Shown here in pieces: positions 6,404 to 12,914 of a DNA stretch of 14,923 nt. This stretch comes from DASPKW01 sp038244055 (GTDB lineage: Bacteria; Planctomycetota; Phycisphaerae; Tepidisphaerales; Tepidisphaeraceae), in NCBI GenBank assembly GCA_038244055.1, contig JBBRTW010000139.1:1-14923 (forward strand), written 5' to 3'. A program made the translations under genes and the position numbers. Below the pieces are notes generated by a model. The model did not search any database. It worked only from the letters and a program-made list of their open reading frames with translations, and was not told the DNA's origin. Each line of letters starts with the position of its first letter. Position 1 is the first letter of the stretch.

Positions 6404-7150
6404 ATGAGCACGATGATTATTCTCCCCAGTATCGACCTTCGCGGCGGGCAGGTGGTGCGCTTGAAGCAGGGGGATTATGCGCGGCAGATCAACTATTCCG
6501 TCGACCCCGTTGAGACCGCGCGATCCTTCGGCAAGGCGGGCGCGAAATGGATGCACATCGTCGATCTCGACGGCGCTAAAGAAGGCCGGCCGATGCAGAC
6601 GGAGCTCATCACCCGGATGATTCGCGAAAGCGGCCTGAATGTGGAAGTCGGCGGGGGCATTCGCGATCGGGCGCATATCGAAGCCCTCCTGGCGGCCGGG
6701 GCTAATCGCGTGGTGGTGGGCACCAAGGCGATGGAAGACTGGCCCTGGTTCGAGGCGCTCGTGAAAGACCCGGCCATGAACCAGAGAATCGTGCTGGCCG
6801 TCGATGCCAAGGATGGCGTGATCGCGGTCAAGGGGTGGATGCAGTCCAGCGGCAAACTGGCGGCCGACGTCGCCCGGCAGGTGAGCGACTGGCCGCTGGG
6901 CGCGATCCTGTACACGGATGTGGCCAAGGATGGAATGATGACCGGCCCGAATTATTCGGCCACGAAAAAGCTGGTGGAAGCGGGGAAGGTTCCGGTCATC
7001 GCCTCGGGCGGCGTGGGGACGATCGAGCATGTGAAACTGGCCAAAGAGACGGGGGCCTGGGGGTGCATCATCGGGCGGAGCCTGTACGAAGGGACGGTGG
7101 ATTTGCGGGAGGCGCTCAAGATGGTGGAGGATTCGGCCGGGGGCCGATGA
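6404..7150 (+). CDS. hisA: Phosphoribosylformimino-5-aminoimidazole carboxamide ribotide isomerase
   Basis: 248 residues, normal for HisA, the cytoplasmic (beta/alpha)8-barrel enzyme that isomerises ProFAR to PRFAR in histidine biosynthesis. The start MSTMIILPSIDLRGG fits the family; longer in-frame starts run back into the repeat. Visible hallmarks are the first catalytic Asp11 (SIDLRGG), VEVGGGIRD near 80-88 and SGGVG near 201-205 for the two phosphate sites, Asp134 in VDAKDG, and LYTDVAKDGMMTG at 169-181. The gene stands alone, with no other his gene within the window, as is common when the pathway is dispersed. It lies downstream of two repeat elements and probably has its own promoter. 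Confidence 0.95.
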   Translation: MSTMIILPSIDLRGGQVVRLKQGDYARQINYSVDPVETARSFGKAGAKWMHIVDLDGAKEGRPMQTELITRMIRESGLNVEVGGGIRDRAHIEALLAAGANRVVVGTKAMEDWPWFEALVKDPAMNQRIVLAVDAKDGVIAVKGWMQSSGKLAADVARQVSDWPLGAILYTDVAKDGMMTGPNYSATKKLVEAGKVPVIASGGVGTIEHVKLAKETGAWGCIIGRSLYEGTVDLREALKMVEDSAGGR

Positions 7151-7449
7151 CCCGGTATCCAATCCCGCCGGCAATAGGATGGGGCCCAGCGCCGTTAAGA
7201 CGATGTCCGCCTCGTTTGCTCTGATGTGAGCGCAATGGTGTTAGGCGGCGGAGCGGATTGACGATTCCGTTAACGATTGCCCGCCCAGCGGTGTATAAAA
7301 TACGAAGGGTGGCAGTGCGACCGGCCGCAGGGTTGCGCATGCATGTCTGGTAAGCGATTGGATGGCGGTGCAGGCCAACACGTCCGCAGTACATCGACGC
7401 AGGCGCGGAGGCCCGCACCAACATATGTTGTTGAATATCAAAGGATGCA
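7151..7449 (+). promoter_or_regulatory. 299-nt intergenic region with promoter, long leader and palindrome
   Basis: No gene is evident. TTAACG at 7270-7275 and TATAAA at 7294-7299 (18-nt spacer) form the best promoter pair in the window and imply a leader of roughly 145 nt for the gene at 7450. Within that leader, GGTGCAGGCC near 7367 and GGCCCGCACC near 7410 could pair with one mismatch, enclosing a smaller CGTC/GACG stem. A perfect 12-bp palindrome lies at 7419-7430. No known riboswitch class is recognised. Confidence 0.5.
7419..7430. promoter_or_regulatory. Perfect palindrome CAACATATGTTG (possible operator)
   Basis: The 12-bp sequence equals its own reverse complement and ends 9 nt before the AAAGGA ribosome-binding site of the gene at 7450. 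It could be a binding site for a dimeric regulator or a small RNA hairpin near the start codon. No partner site was found in the window. Confidence 0.4.
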
Positions 7450-10400
7450 GTGAGCGCACTAACTAAAGCGGTTCCATTGACGGTGAAAGAGCTATCCCTG
7501 CCGGCCGGGCTGCCGCGGCGCTTGGGGGGCGCGCGTTCGCGCTGGGCCTGGGGGCGGGCGATGCAGTGGTTGCTGGGGGCGGAACTGGTGCTTTTGATGG
7601 CGATGGCGCAGGTGATGTTCGCGGGGTATCGGATGGGGGTGGGGAATCAGACGATCCAGGTTCCATTCCTTAAGCACTGGGCCGATCCGCAATTATACGC
7701 CAACGATACGATGGTGCATAAGACACTCGGGGATTACCCGAGCCTGTTTTTCAGGGGGCTGGCGAAGGTGGTGGCGGTGGCGGATCGGCTGATCCCGACC
7801 GCGGCCGATGGGGAGCGGCCGATGGATCCGATCATCACGGCCTATTTCTGGCTGCATGTACTAACCTCGGCCGCGGTGATGGCGGCGGCGTATGGGTTGG
7901 GGCGGGCGATGTTCGCCAGCCGGGGAAGCGCGAAAGTATTGATGCTCCTGCTATTGGCGGGGCACCACCGGGCGCTGGCGGGGGATGAGATGTATTCGAT
8001 CGGCTTCACGCATACCTGGGCGGTCTTTCCGCTGGCGATTGGGGCGATGGCCCTGCTCTATCGCGGTTGGTATGGGGCGGCCTTTGCGCTGGTGGGGATT
8101 ATCTTCAACCTGCATGCGCTGACGGCAGGGTATTTGCTGGTGATGTTCCTGGCGTGGGGCGTGATGGAATGCCGCCGGCCGGGGTGGTGGTGGCGGTTCG
8201 CGCTGTGGATCGGGGTGTTCGCGGTGCTGGCCTCGCCGACAGCGCTGGAGATGGTGCGGAATCATCAGGTGTGGAGCGCGGATTGGCTGGACAAGACGCG
8301 CGTGCGCTCGGGAGATCACAGTTTTCCGAGCACCTGGTGGACCAGCGGGACGGAGGATATCCCGCGCTTCGCGCTGCTGGTCGGGCTGGCGGCGACGCTG
8401 TTCTCGTTCGTGCTGGACCGGCGGACGCGGCGGAAGACGCTCTTGATGCTGGTGGGGGCGGGGGTGCTGTTTGTGGCGGGGGTCCTGTTCACGGAAATCT
8501 GGCCGGTGCCGACGGTAGTGCGGGCGCAGCTTTTTAGAGCGTCGCGGCTGGTATTGGTGCTGCTGATGGCGGTGATCGCCAATGGGATTGTGGCGGGGTG
8601 GAAGGGGTCGGGCTTGCCGGCGGCGATCGCGGGGTTGTTTCGCCGGCGGGAAGTGGCGGTGGAATGGACAGGGAGTTCGAATCGGCCCGCGCCAGCGCCG
8701 GTGGCGATCCCGGTTGGACGCGCTCCGCAGGCGGAGCGGTGGATGGAGATATCTGGAACGGGCCGGGTGCTGGAGTTTTTGCTGGCGACGGCGATGTTGT
8801 TTTTCGTGGCGATTCCCGGGGCGATGCCGGGGCTGATGTGGGTCGTGCTGGGGGGCGCGGTGGTGGGGCTGGTGAATAGCCGGCTCTCGTGGAAGCAGGC
8901 GGTGGTGGCGTCGGCGGCGATGCTGGCGGCGGTGGTGGCGCAGCGGACGATCGACTATCACATCGCCGGGATCGATGGCTCGCTGCGGCTGGACCGGTTC
9001 TTGAAGGCCTGTGTTGAGGCGGGGTGGATGCTGCTGCTGGCGCTGGGGCTGGCGCTGGGGGTGGCGATGATGCTGGTGGTGCGGATCGGCCCGCGCGCCA
9101 AGCTCTGCGCGCTGGTGGCGGTGCATGTGGGGTGCGTGATCCTGGCGATTCACGGATACAGGCATTATGCGTACGCGGGGGTTAGTAAGCAGGACCCCTG
9201 GGTGATGGCGCAGTTGTGGGCGGCCAAGAATACGCCTAAGGACGCGGTGTTTCTGACCCCGCCGCAGCAGGGGGGCTGGCGGATGTACTCGAATCGGCCG
9301 GTGGTGGTGGAATGGCGCGATGGCACGCAGATGTATTTCACGGCCGATTTCGCCAAGGACTGGTGGGCGCGACTGACTTCGCTCCGGCCGACCATATTCG
9401 ATGCGCGGGGGAAGGAACTGTCGCGCGGCAAGGCGCTGGAGGCGATGAGCGATGTGGAGATCGTCAACCTCGCCAAGCAGTATGGCGCCAGTTATGTGGT
9501 GCTGCCGGGCGATGTCGATCGCAAGGCGTTCGAGCGCGTCTTCTGGAGCCGGGAAAGCGAAACGCTGCGCGAGGCGAAGGAATCGTGGGCGATCTACAGG
9601 CCGGTGATCTTGAGCGAAGATGATAAGTTCATCATCGAGACCGCACTGCCGAACATCGAGAAGTACCGCAAGTCGGATGCGAAGATCGAGTTGGTCGATG
9701 CCGACGGCAAACCGCTGGCGGATGCGGATTTTGAAATCAGGCAGACGAAGCAGGCGTTTCTGTTTGGATGCTCGATTCCGCCGTTCGATGACCTTAAGGA
9801 CTACTGGTCGCCCGAGTGGACCGCGCCCAAAAATACCGAGAAGCAGTTGAAACTGATGGCCGAGGTCTTCAACTTCACGGTGATTCCCTTCTCCGCCAAG
9901 TGGAACATCCTCGAGCCCACCCAGGGCAATTACCATTTCGAGGACCTCGACAAGTACGTCGATTTCTGCGTCAAGAATGGCATCACCATGGAGTTCCACT
10001 ATCTCGGCGGGTTCACGCCCAGATGGGCGACCCGCGATGGGCTGCCGGAGGCGTGGCGCAAATACTGTCGGGTGGTTGTCGAGCGCTACCACGACCGGAT
10101 CAAATACTGGCAGGTGATCAACGATGCCCGGCTGTCGGCCTCGGCAGCGGATGTCTTCAAGGAGATTCACGCGAAGCACCCCGATTTGAAACTCGGCCTG
10201 AGCAACTGCTCGACCTTCTGGTATCGCGGCTACGATCCGGCCGCGACCAACGTGGATCTCTCGCAGACTCAGATCATGCTGGGATCGACGGAGCTGGATC
10301 AACTTCAGGCCGAGGGGGCGCACGTCGATTTCTTCGCGACGCACGGGCATAAGCCCAATGGAGTGTGGCCCGATTTGAAGGTGATTTACACGGCATTCGA

Positions 10401-10914
10401 TGCGTTCGCGAAGTATGGCGTGAAGCTGCAGGTTTCGGAGGCGACACTGGATATCGGCGTGCCGATGCTGGGCCCATGGGCCAAGGACGGCGAGAAGTGG
10501 GATGAGGAAAGGGCGGCGGAGTTTTTCGAGAAGTATTACACGATCGTTTTCAGCCACCCGGCCGCCGAGGCGCTGAACTACTGGGATCTGGGCGATTCGA
10601 TTGTCCGAACCGGCGGCGGTGGTTTTGGCCGCGGCGGCGGAGGCATGATGATGGGCGGCACCGGCCAGGCGGGCCTGCTGGACCCGAAAAAGGAGTACGA
10701 GCCGCGCCCGCTCTACAACAAGCTCAAGGAACTCATCCGCGAGCGCTGGATGACCAAATTCTCGGGCAAATCCGCCGGCGATGGCACGGTCGGCTTCCGG
10801 GGATTCCATGGAGACTACGAGGTGATCGTCAAGCAGGGCGATAAGACATTGAAAGGAACCTTCAGCGTGAAAGCGGAGGGAGGGAATCCGGTGAAGGTGG
10901 TTGTGGGCCCATAG
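7450..10914 (+). CDS. Polytopic DUF6798-like membrane protein fused to GH10-type glycosidase domain
   Basis: 1154 residues from GTG 7450, with AAAGGA at 7440-7445. Residues about 39-570 contain some 13-14 membrane segments, with the GNQTIQVP and HWADPQLYANDT motifs (65-87) of DUF6798-like proteins. Residues about 580-735 are a soluble, probably outward-facing part (WAAKNTPKDAVFLTPP, then GGWRMYSNRP). From IEKYRKSD (736) onward the sequence follows bacterial GH10 proteins: a small beta domain ending FLFGCS, KWNILEPTQGNYHF, HYLGGFTPRW, YWQVIND (887-892), ATHGHKPNG, VSEATLDI with nucleophile candidate Glu997, and NYWDLGDS. The acid/base Glu of WxVxNE is Asp892. A Gly/Met-rich insertion lies near 1054-1075. 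The C-terminal FRGFHGDYEV tail is usual for planctomycete GH10. It probably acts at the cell surface on xylan-like polysaccharide, if active. No stop or frameshift divides the two halves. Confidence 0.85.
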   Translation: MSALTKAVPLTVKELSLPAGLPRRLGGARSRWAWGRAMQWLLGAELVLLMAMAQVMFAGYRMGVGNQTIQVPFLKHWADPQLYANDTMVHKTLGDYPSLFFRGLAKVVAVADRLIPTAADGERPMDPIITAYFWLHVLTSAAVMAAAYGLGRAMFASRGSAKVLMLLLLAGHHRALAGDEMYSIGFTHTWAVFPLAIGAMALLYRGWYGAAFALVGIIFNLHALTAGYLLVMFLAWGVMECRRPGWWWRFALWIGVFAVLASPTALEMVRNHQVWSADWLDKTRVRSGDHSFPSTWWTSGTEDIPRFALLVGLAATLFSFVLDRRTRRKTLLMLVGAGVLFVAGVLFTEIWPVPTVVRAQLFRASRLVLVLLMAVIANGIVAGWKGSGLPAAIAGLFRRREVAVEWTGSSNRPAPAPVAIPVGRAPQAERWMEISGTGRVLEFLLATAMLFFVAIPGAMPGLMWVVLGGAVVGLVNSRLSWKQAVVASAAMLAAVVAQRTIDYHIAGIDGSLRLDRFLKACVEAGWMLLLALGLALGVAMMLVVRIGPRAKLCALVAVHVGCVILAIHGYRHYAYAGVSKQDPWVMAQLWAAKNTPKDAVFLTPPQQGGWRMYSNRPVVVEWRDGTQMYFTADFAKDWWARLTSLRPTIFDARGKELSRGKALEAMSDVEIVNLAKQYGASYVVLPGDVDRKAFERVFWSRESETLREAKESWAIYRPVILSEDDKFIIETALPNIEKYRKSDAKIELVDADGKPLADADFEIRQTKQAFLFGCSIPPFDDLKDYWSPEWTAPKNTEKQLKLMAEVFNFTVIPFSAKWNILEPTQGNYHFEDLDKYVDFCVKNGITMEFHYLGGFTPRWATRDGLPEAWRKYCRVVVERYHDRIKYWQVINDARLSASAADVFKEIHAKHPDLKLGLSNCSTFWYRGYDPAATNVDLSQTQIMLGSTELDQLQAEGAHVDFFATHGHKPNGVWPDLKVIYTAFDAFAKYGVKLQVSEATLDIGVPMLGPWAKDGEKWDEERAAEFFEKYYTIVFSHPAAEALNYWDLGDSIVRTGGGGFGRGGGGMMMGGTGQAGLLDPKKEYEPRPLYNKLKELIRERWMTKFSGKSAGDGTVGFRGFHGDYEVIVKQGDKTLKGTFSVKAEGGNPVKVVVGP

Positions 10915-11169
10915 GCCGGCCGGAGGAAAACTAAAAACTCAAACCTTAAAGCGGGCAAGGTGGCGACGCCGGTGTATGCGGGGCGGCATCGGCTGGTCGC
11001 CCGGAGACGGTGAGCGCGCAATTGCCAATAGGACAATGCCGAATTCCGAAACCGGAATGGCAAATCAAATCCGAATGTCGAACGATCCAATGAGCCGCAT
11101 CATTCCACATTGGTCAATGGAGATTGATTCGCCAATCGCCATTCGGAATTCCCATCGCCCTCAATCCGC
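10915..11169. other. Convergent intergenic gap with degenerate hairpin repeats
   Basis: No gene is supported. The gap separates the ends of two convergent genes. It is AT-richer than its surroundings and holds the inverted repeat described at 11037-11151. No clear T-tailed terminator is seen for either gene. Confidence 0.5.
11037..11151. repeat. Degenerate inverted-repeat element (AATTCCG type)
   Basis: A small hairpin pairs TGCC/ATTCCG at 11037-11048 with CGGAAT/GGCA at 11053-11062, leaving a 2-nt bulge and a 4-nt AAAC loop. On a larger scale the segment 11041-11073 is complementary to 11119-11151 at roughly 23 of 33 positions, both ends finishing in GAATTC. This looks like a decayed intergenic hairpin repeat at the junction of two convergent genes; it may help to end transcription from both sides. 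Confidence 0.55.
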
Positions 11170-12030
11170 CTACAGCACATCCTTGCGGAGATTGATCTCA
11201 TCGCGCAGCCGGGCGGCTTCTTCGTAATCTTCGCGGCGGATGGCGCGTTGGAGTTTGTTCTGCAGGCGCTCGACGGGGTCAACCGGGAGCTTTTTGCGGA
11301 TGTCGCGGGCGAAGCGCTTGAGGATTTTGACTTCGCTGGCTTTGGCGAAGGCCTGGTCCTGGCCGAACTTGGTGAAGAACTCGCGGATCTGGCCGATGCC
11401 CTCGTTAACGGTGCCGATGGCTTTCTGATACTGCTCCTTGTGGAACTCGATGGAGGCCAGGGCGCGGGTGTTCATCATGATGATGTAGGGGCGGTACTGC
11501 TCGAGGACGAAGCGGTCGTGATCGTCGGTGCCGAATTTTTCGCAGAGATCGAGAACGCGGAGATTGCGGGCGGTGTCGTTGACCACGCCCTGGAAATCGC
11601 CGAGGACGAAGAGGCTGAGGTAGCGGTGGTAGTACATGACCGCTTCCTCGCGGAGCTGCTGGCAGTGGTCGGGGCTGAGGATGAAGCCGGCGGATGAATC
11701 GTTTTCGCGGCGGTAATCGACCAGGCGGCGCTCGTGGTAATCGAGGAGTGAATCGCACTTGTGGGGGCGGCGGCCATCGGGTCGGCCGGTGAGTTCCATC
11801 TGCAGCAGGCCCAGGTCGAGGCGCATCTGGAGTTTTTCACGGCCGTCGCGGCCGGCGATCTTGCGGACGTTGATGGTGCCGCCTTCGTATTCCCAGCCAT
11901 CGAGGATGGGGGTGATATCCATCTTGGGATCGGCGGGATGATCCTGCCGACCGTGATCGGGATCGTGCCTTTTCATGTTCTGTGGATCTGTCACTCGCGC
12001 ACTCCAAAGCGACGGCATTGACTCCAACAT
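11170..12030 (-). CDS. TPR-like protein with C-terminal UVR (UvrB/UvrC) motif
   Basis: 286 residues from the ATG at 12030, the first one after a promoter-like pair; the ATG at 11922 (Met37, MDITPILDGW) may be the true start, since recognisable family similarity begins there, and an upstream ATG at 12120 is unsupported. Residues about 37-105 form a conserved N-terminal block (GREKLQMRLDLGLLQMELTGRP and DSLLDYHERR). The middle (about 125-235) is helical and repeats like TPR units (AVMYYHRYLSLFVLGDF, ALASIEFHKEQYQKAI). The last 35 residues are a UVR motif (ERLQNKLQRAIRREDYEEAA), the helical hairpin by which UvrB and UvrC touch each other. No nuclease or helicase domain is present, so this is a partner or sensor, not a repair enzyme itself. 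Function unknown; cytoplasmic. Confidence 0.8.
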   Translation of the reverse strand: MLESMPSLWSARVTDPQNMKRHDPDHGRQDHPADPKMDITPILDGWEYEGGTINVRKIAGRDGREKLQMRLDLGLLQMELTGRPDGRRPHKCDSLLDYHERRLVDYRRENDSSAGFILSPDHCQQLREEAVMYYHRYLSLFVLGDFQGVVNDTARNLRVLDLCEKFGTDDHDRFVLEQYRPYIIMMNTRALASIEFHKEQYQKAIGTVNEGIGQIREFFTKFGQDQAFAKASEVKILKRFARDIRKKLPVDPVERLQNKLQRAIRREDYEEAARLRDEINLRKDVL

Positions 12031-12043
12031 CCGGTCGCGCCTT

Positions 12044-12072
12044 ATTCTAGTCACGTTGGGCGCGCCGGACAA
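12044..12072 (-). promoter_or_regulatory. Promoter for the UVR-motif gene
   Basis: On the minus strand, TTGTCC (12072-12067) and TAGAAT (12049-12044) are spaced by exactly 17 nt and match the consensus at four and five positions. The predicted start near 12037 leaves about 7 nt before the ATG at 12030, or about 115 nt before the ATG at 11922. Confidence 0.5.
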
Positions 12073-12217
12073 AAAAGAGCTTGCGCCCGCGACGGCGGAT
12101 GCAAGGTGTGGAGCACGCACGAGTTGTGATGCAAGTTTTGGGGAGGCGTAAAATTGGAGTGCGGTGGAGAAGGCGGATGAGCGGGTGAAGGCGCTTTGAC
12201 GTTCGCCCTCACCCCCG

Positions 12218-12241
12218 CCCTCTCCCGAGTACAGGAGAGGG
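12218..12241. terminator. Hairpin after the two-component operon
   Basis: CCCTCTCC at 12218-12225 pairs perfectly with GGAGAGGG at 12234-12241 around an 8-nt loop. It sits about 10 nt past the stop codon of the minus-strand regulator gene and before the UVR gene promoter, so it probably ends the kinase-regulator transcript. There is no T-run on the minus strand. The flanking CCCTCACCCCCGCCCTCTCC style is a common bacterial REP-like intergenic hairpin. Confidence 0.6.
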
Positions 12242-12251
12242 GGTAATGCGA

Positions 12252-12914
12252 TCAGCCCATGCCGGCGCGGACGGCGAGGGCGACCAGTTCGGCGACGTTG
12301 CTTGCGTCGAGTTTGCTCAGGAGGTGGGCGCGGTGGTTGTCCACGGTTTTGACCGAGACGTTGAGGGCGGAGGCGATTTCCTTGCTGGTCTTGCCGGCCG
12401 CGAGCATGGAAAGGAGCTCTCGCTCGCGCGGGGTGAGTTTGGACATGCGCTGGAGGAGACTTTTCTTGTCGGATTCATCGGCGCAGCGCTGGGCATCCTG
12501 CTTGAGGGCCTGCTTGACGGTGTCGATGAGAATCTGGGTGTCGACGGGCTTTTGCAGGAAGTCGTGCAGGCCGAGTTTCATGGTGCGGACGGCCAGGGGG
12601 ACGTCGCCGTGGCCGGTGAGGATGATGACGTGGATGTTAGCGCCGCCCTGGCGGAGGGTTTTGAGGAGCTCCTCACCGGTCATTCCGGGCATGCGCAGGT
12701 CGAGGACGATGCAGCCGGGCTGATTACTCTGGTACGCCACCAGGAATTCTTCCCCGGAGGCGAAATCGGCGGTGGCCAGTCCGTGGGCCTGGAGGACCAT
12801 GGTCATGGACTTTCGAATGGCCGGGTCATCATCGACGATGAAGACTTTGGGCTCGATGGCGGCGTGGGCGGGGTTGTGGGAGGAGGCGGGGTTGTGGGAG
12901 GAGGTGGGGTTCAT
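12252..12914 (-). CDS. FixJ-family response regulator (REC + LuxR-type HTH)
   Basis: 220 residues. The receiver domain spans about 22-140: acidic pair in VDDD (28-30), phosphorylation Asp72 (IVLDLRMPG), Thr100 and Lys122 in LQKPVD. The C-terminal HTH of the LuxR/FixJ type spans about 158-215 (LTPRERELLSMLAAGKTSKEIA, then VKTVDNHRAHLLSKL). It is a DNA-binding transcription factor switched by phosphorylation. Its ATG overlaps the TGA of the kinase gene (ATGA, 12911-12914), so translation is coupled and the kinase is the likely partner. The first 20 residues are a low-complexity extension with SHNPAS repeated, made by an 18-bp tandem DNA repeat. Confidence 0.93.
   Translation of the reverse strand: MNPTSSHNPASSHNPAHAAIEPKVFIVDDDPAIRKSMTMVLQAHGLATADFASGEEFLVAYQSNQPGCIVLDLRMPGMTGEELLKTLRQGGANIHVIILTGHGDVPLAVRTMKLGLHDFLQKPVDTQILIDTVKQALKQDAQRCADESDKKSLLQRMSKLTPRERELLSMLAAGKTSKEIASALNVSVKTVDNHRAHLLSKLDASNVAELVALAVRAGMG
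12870..12905. repeat. 18-bp tandem direct repeat in the regulator N-terminus
   Basis: Two adjacent copies of an 18-bp unit (plus strand GGGGTTGTGGGAGGAGG with one variable base) encode two SSHNPA-type hexapeptides between the start codon and the receiver domain. A partial third unit (GGGGTT) runs into the start codon. It is probably replication slippage in a tolerant N-terminal tail. Confidence 0.75.

Noticed and set aside
6159..6407. Small plus-strand frames through the repeats before hisA (SVSSVCSV-like peptides)
   Set aside because: They are translations of the CACAGAG-type inverted repeat and have no ribosome-binding site; such peptides are a known source of false genes.
7116..7459. Small minus-strand frames in the gap between hisA and the fusion gene
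   Set aside because: No ribosome-binding site, no recognisable domain, and they overlap the promoter and leader of the plus-strand gene.
7951..10809. Minus-strand open frame of 952 codons opposite the fusion gene
   Set aside because: The product is full of His/Arg/Pro/Gln runs and has no domain pattern, while the plus strand encodes recognisable membrane and GH10 domains.
11248..11697. Plus-strand frame of 149 codons opposite the UVR-motif gene
   Set aside because: Its Val/Glu/Ala/Asp-rich product has no family resemblance and mirrors the minus-strand gene that ends in a clear UVR motif.
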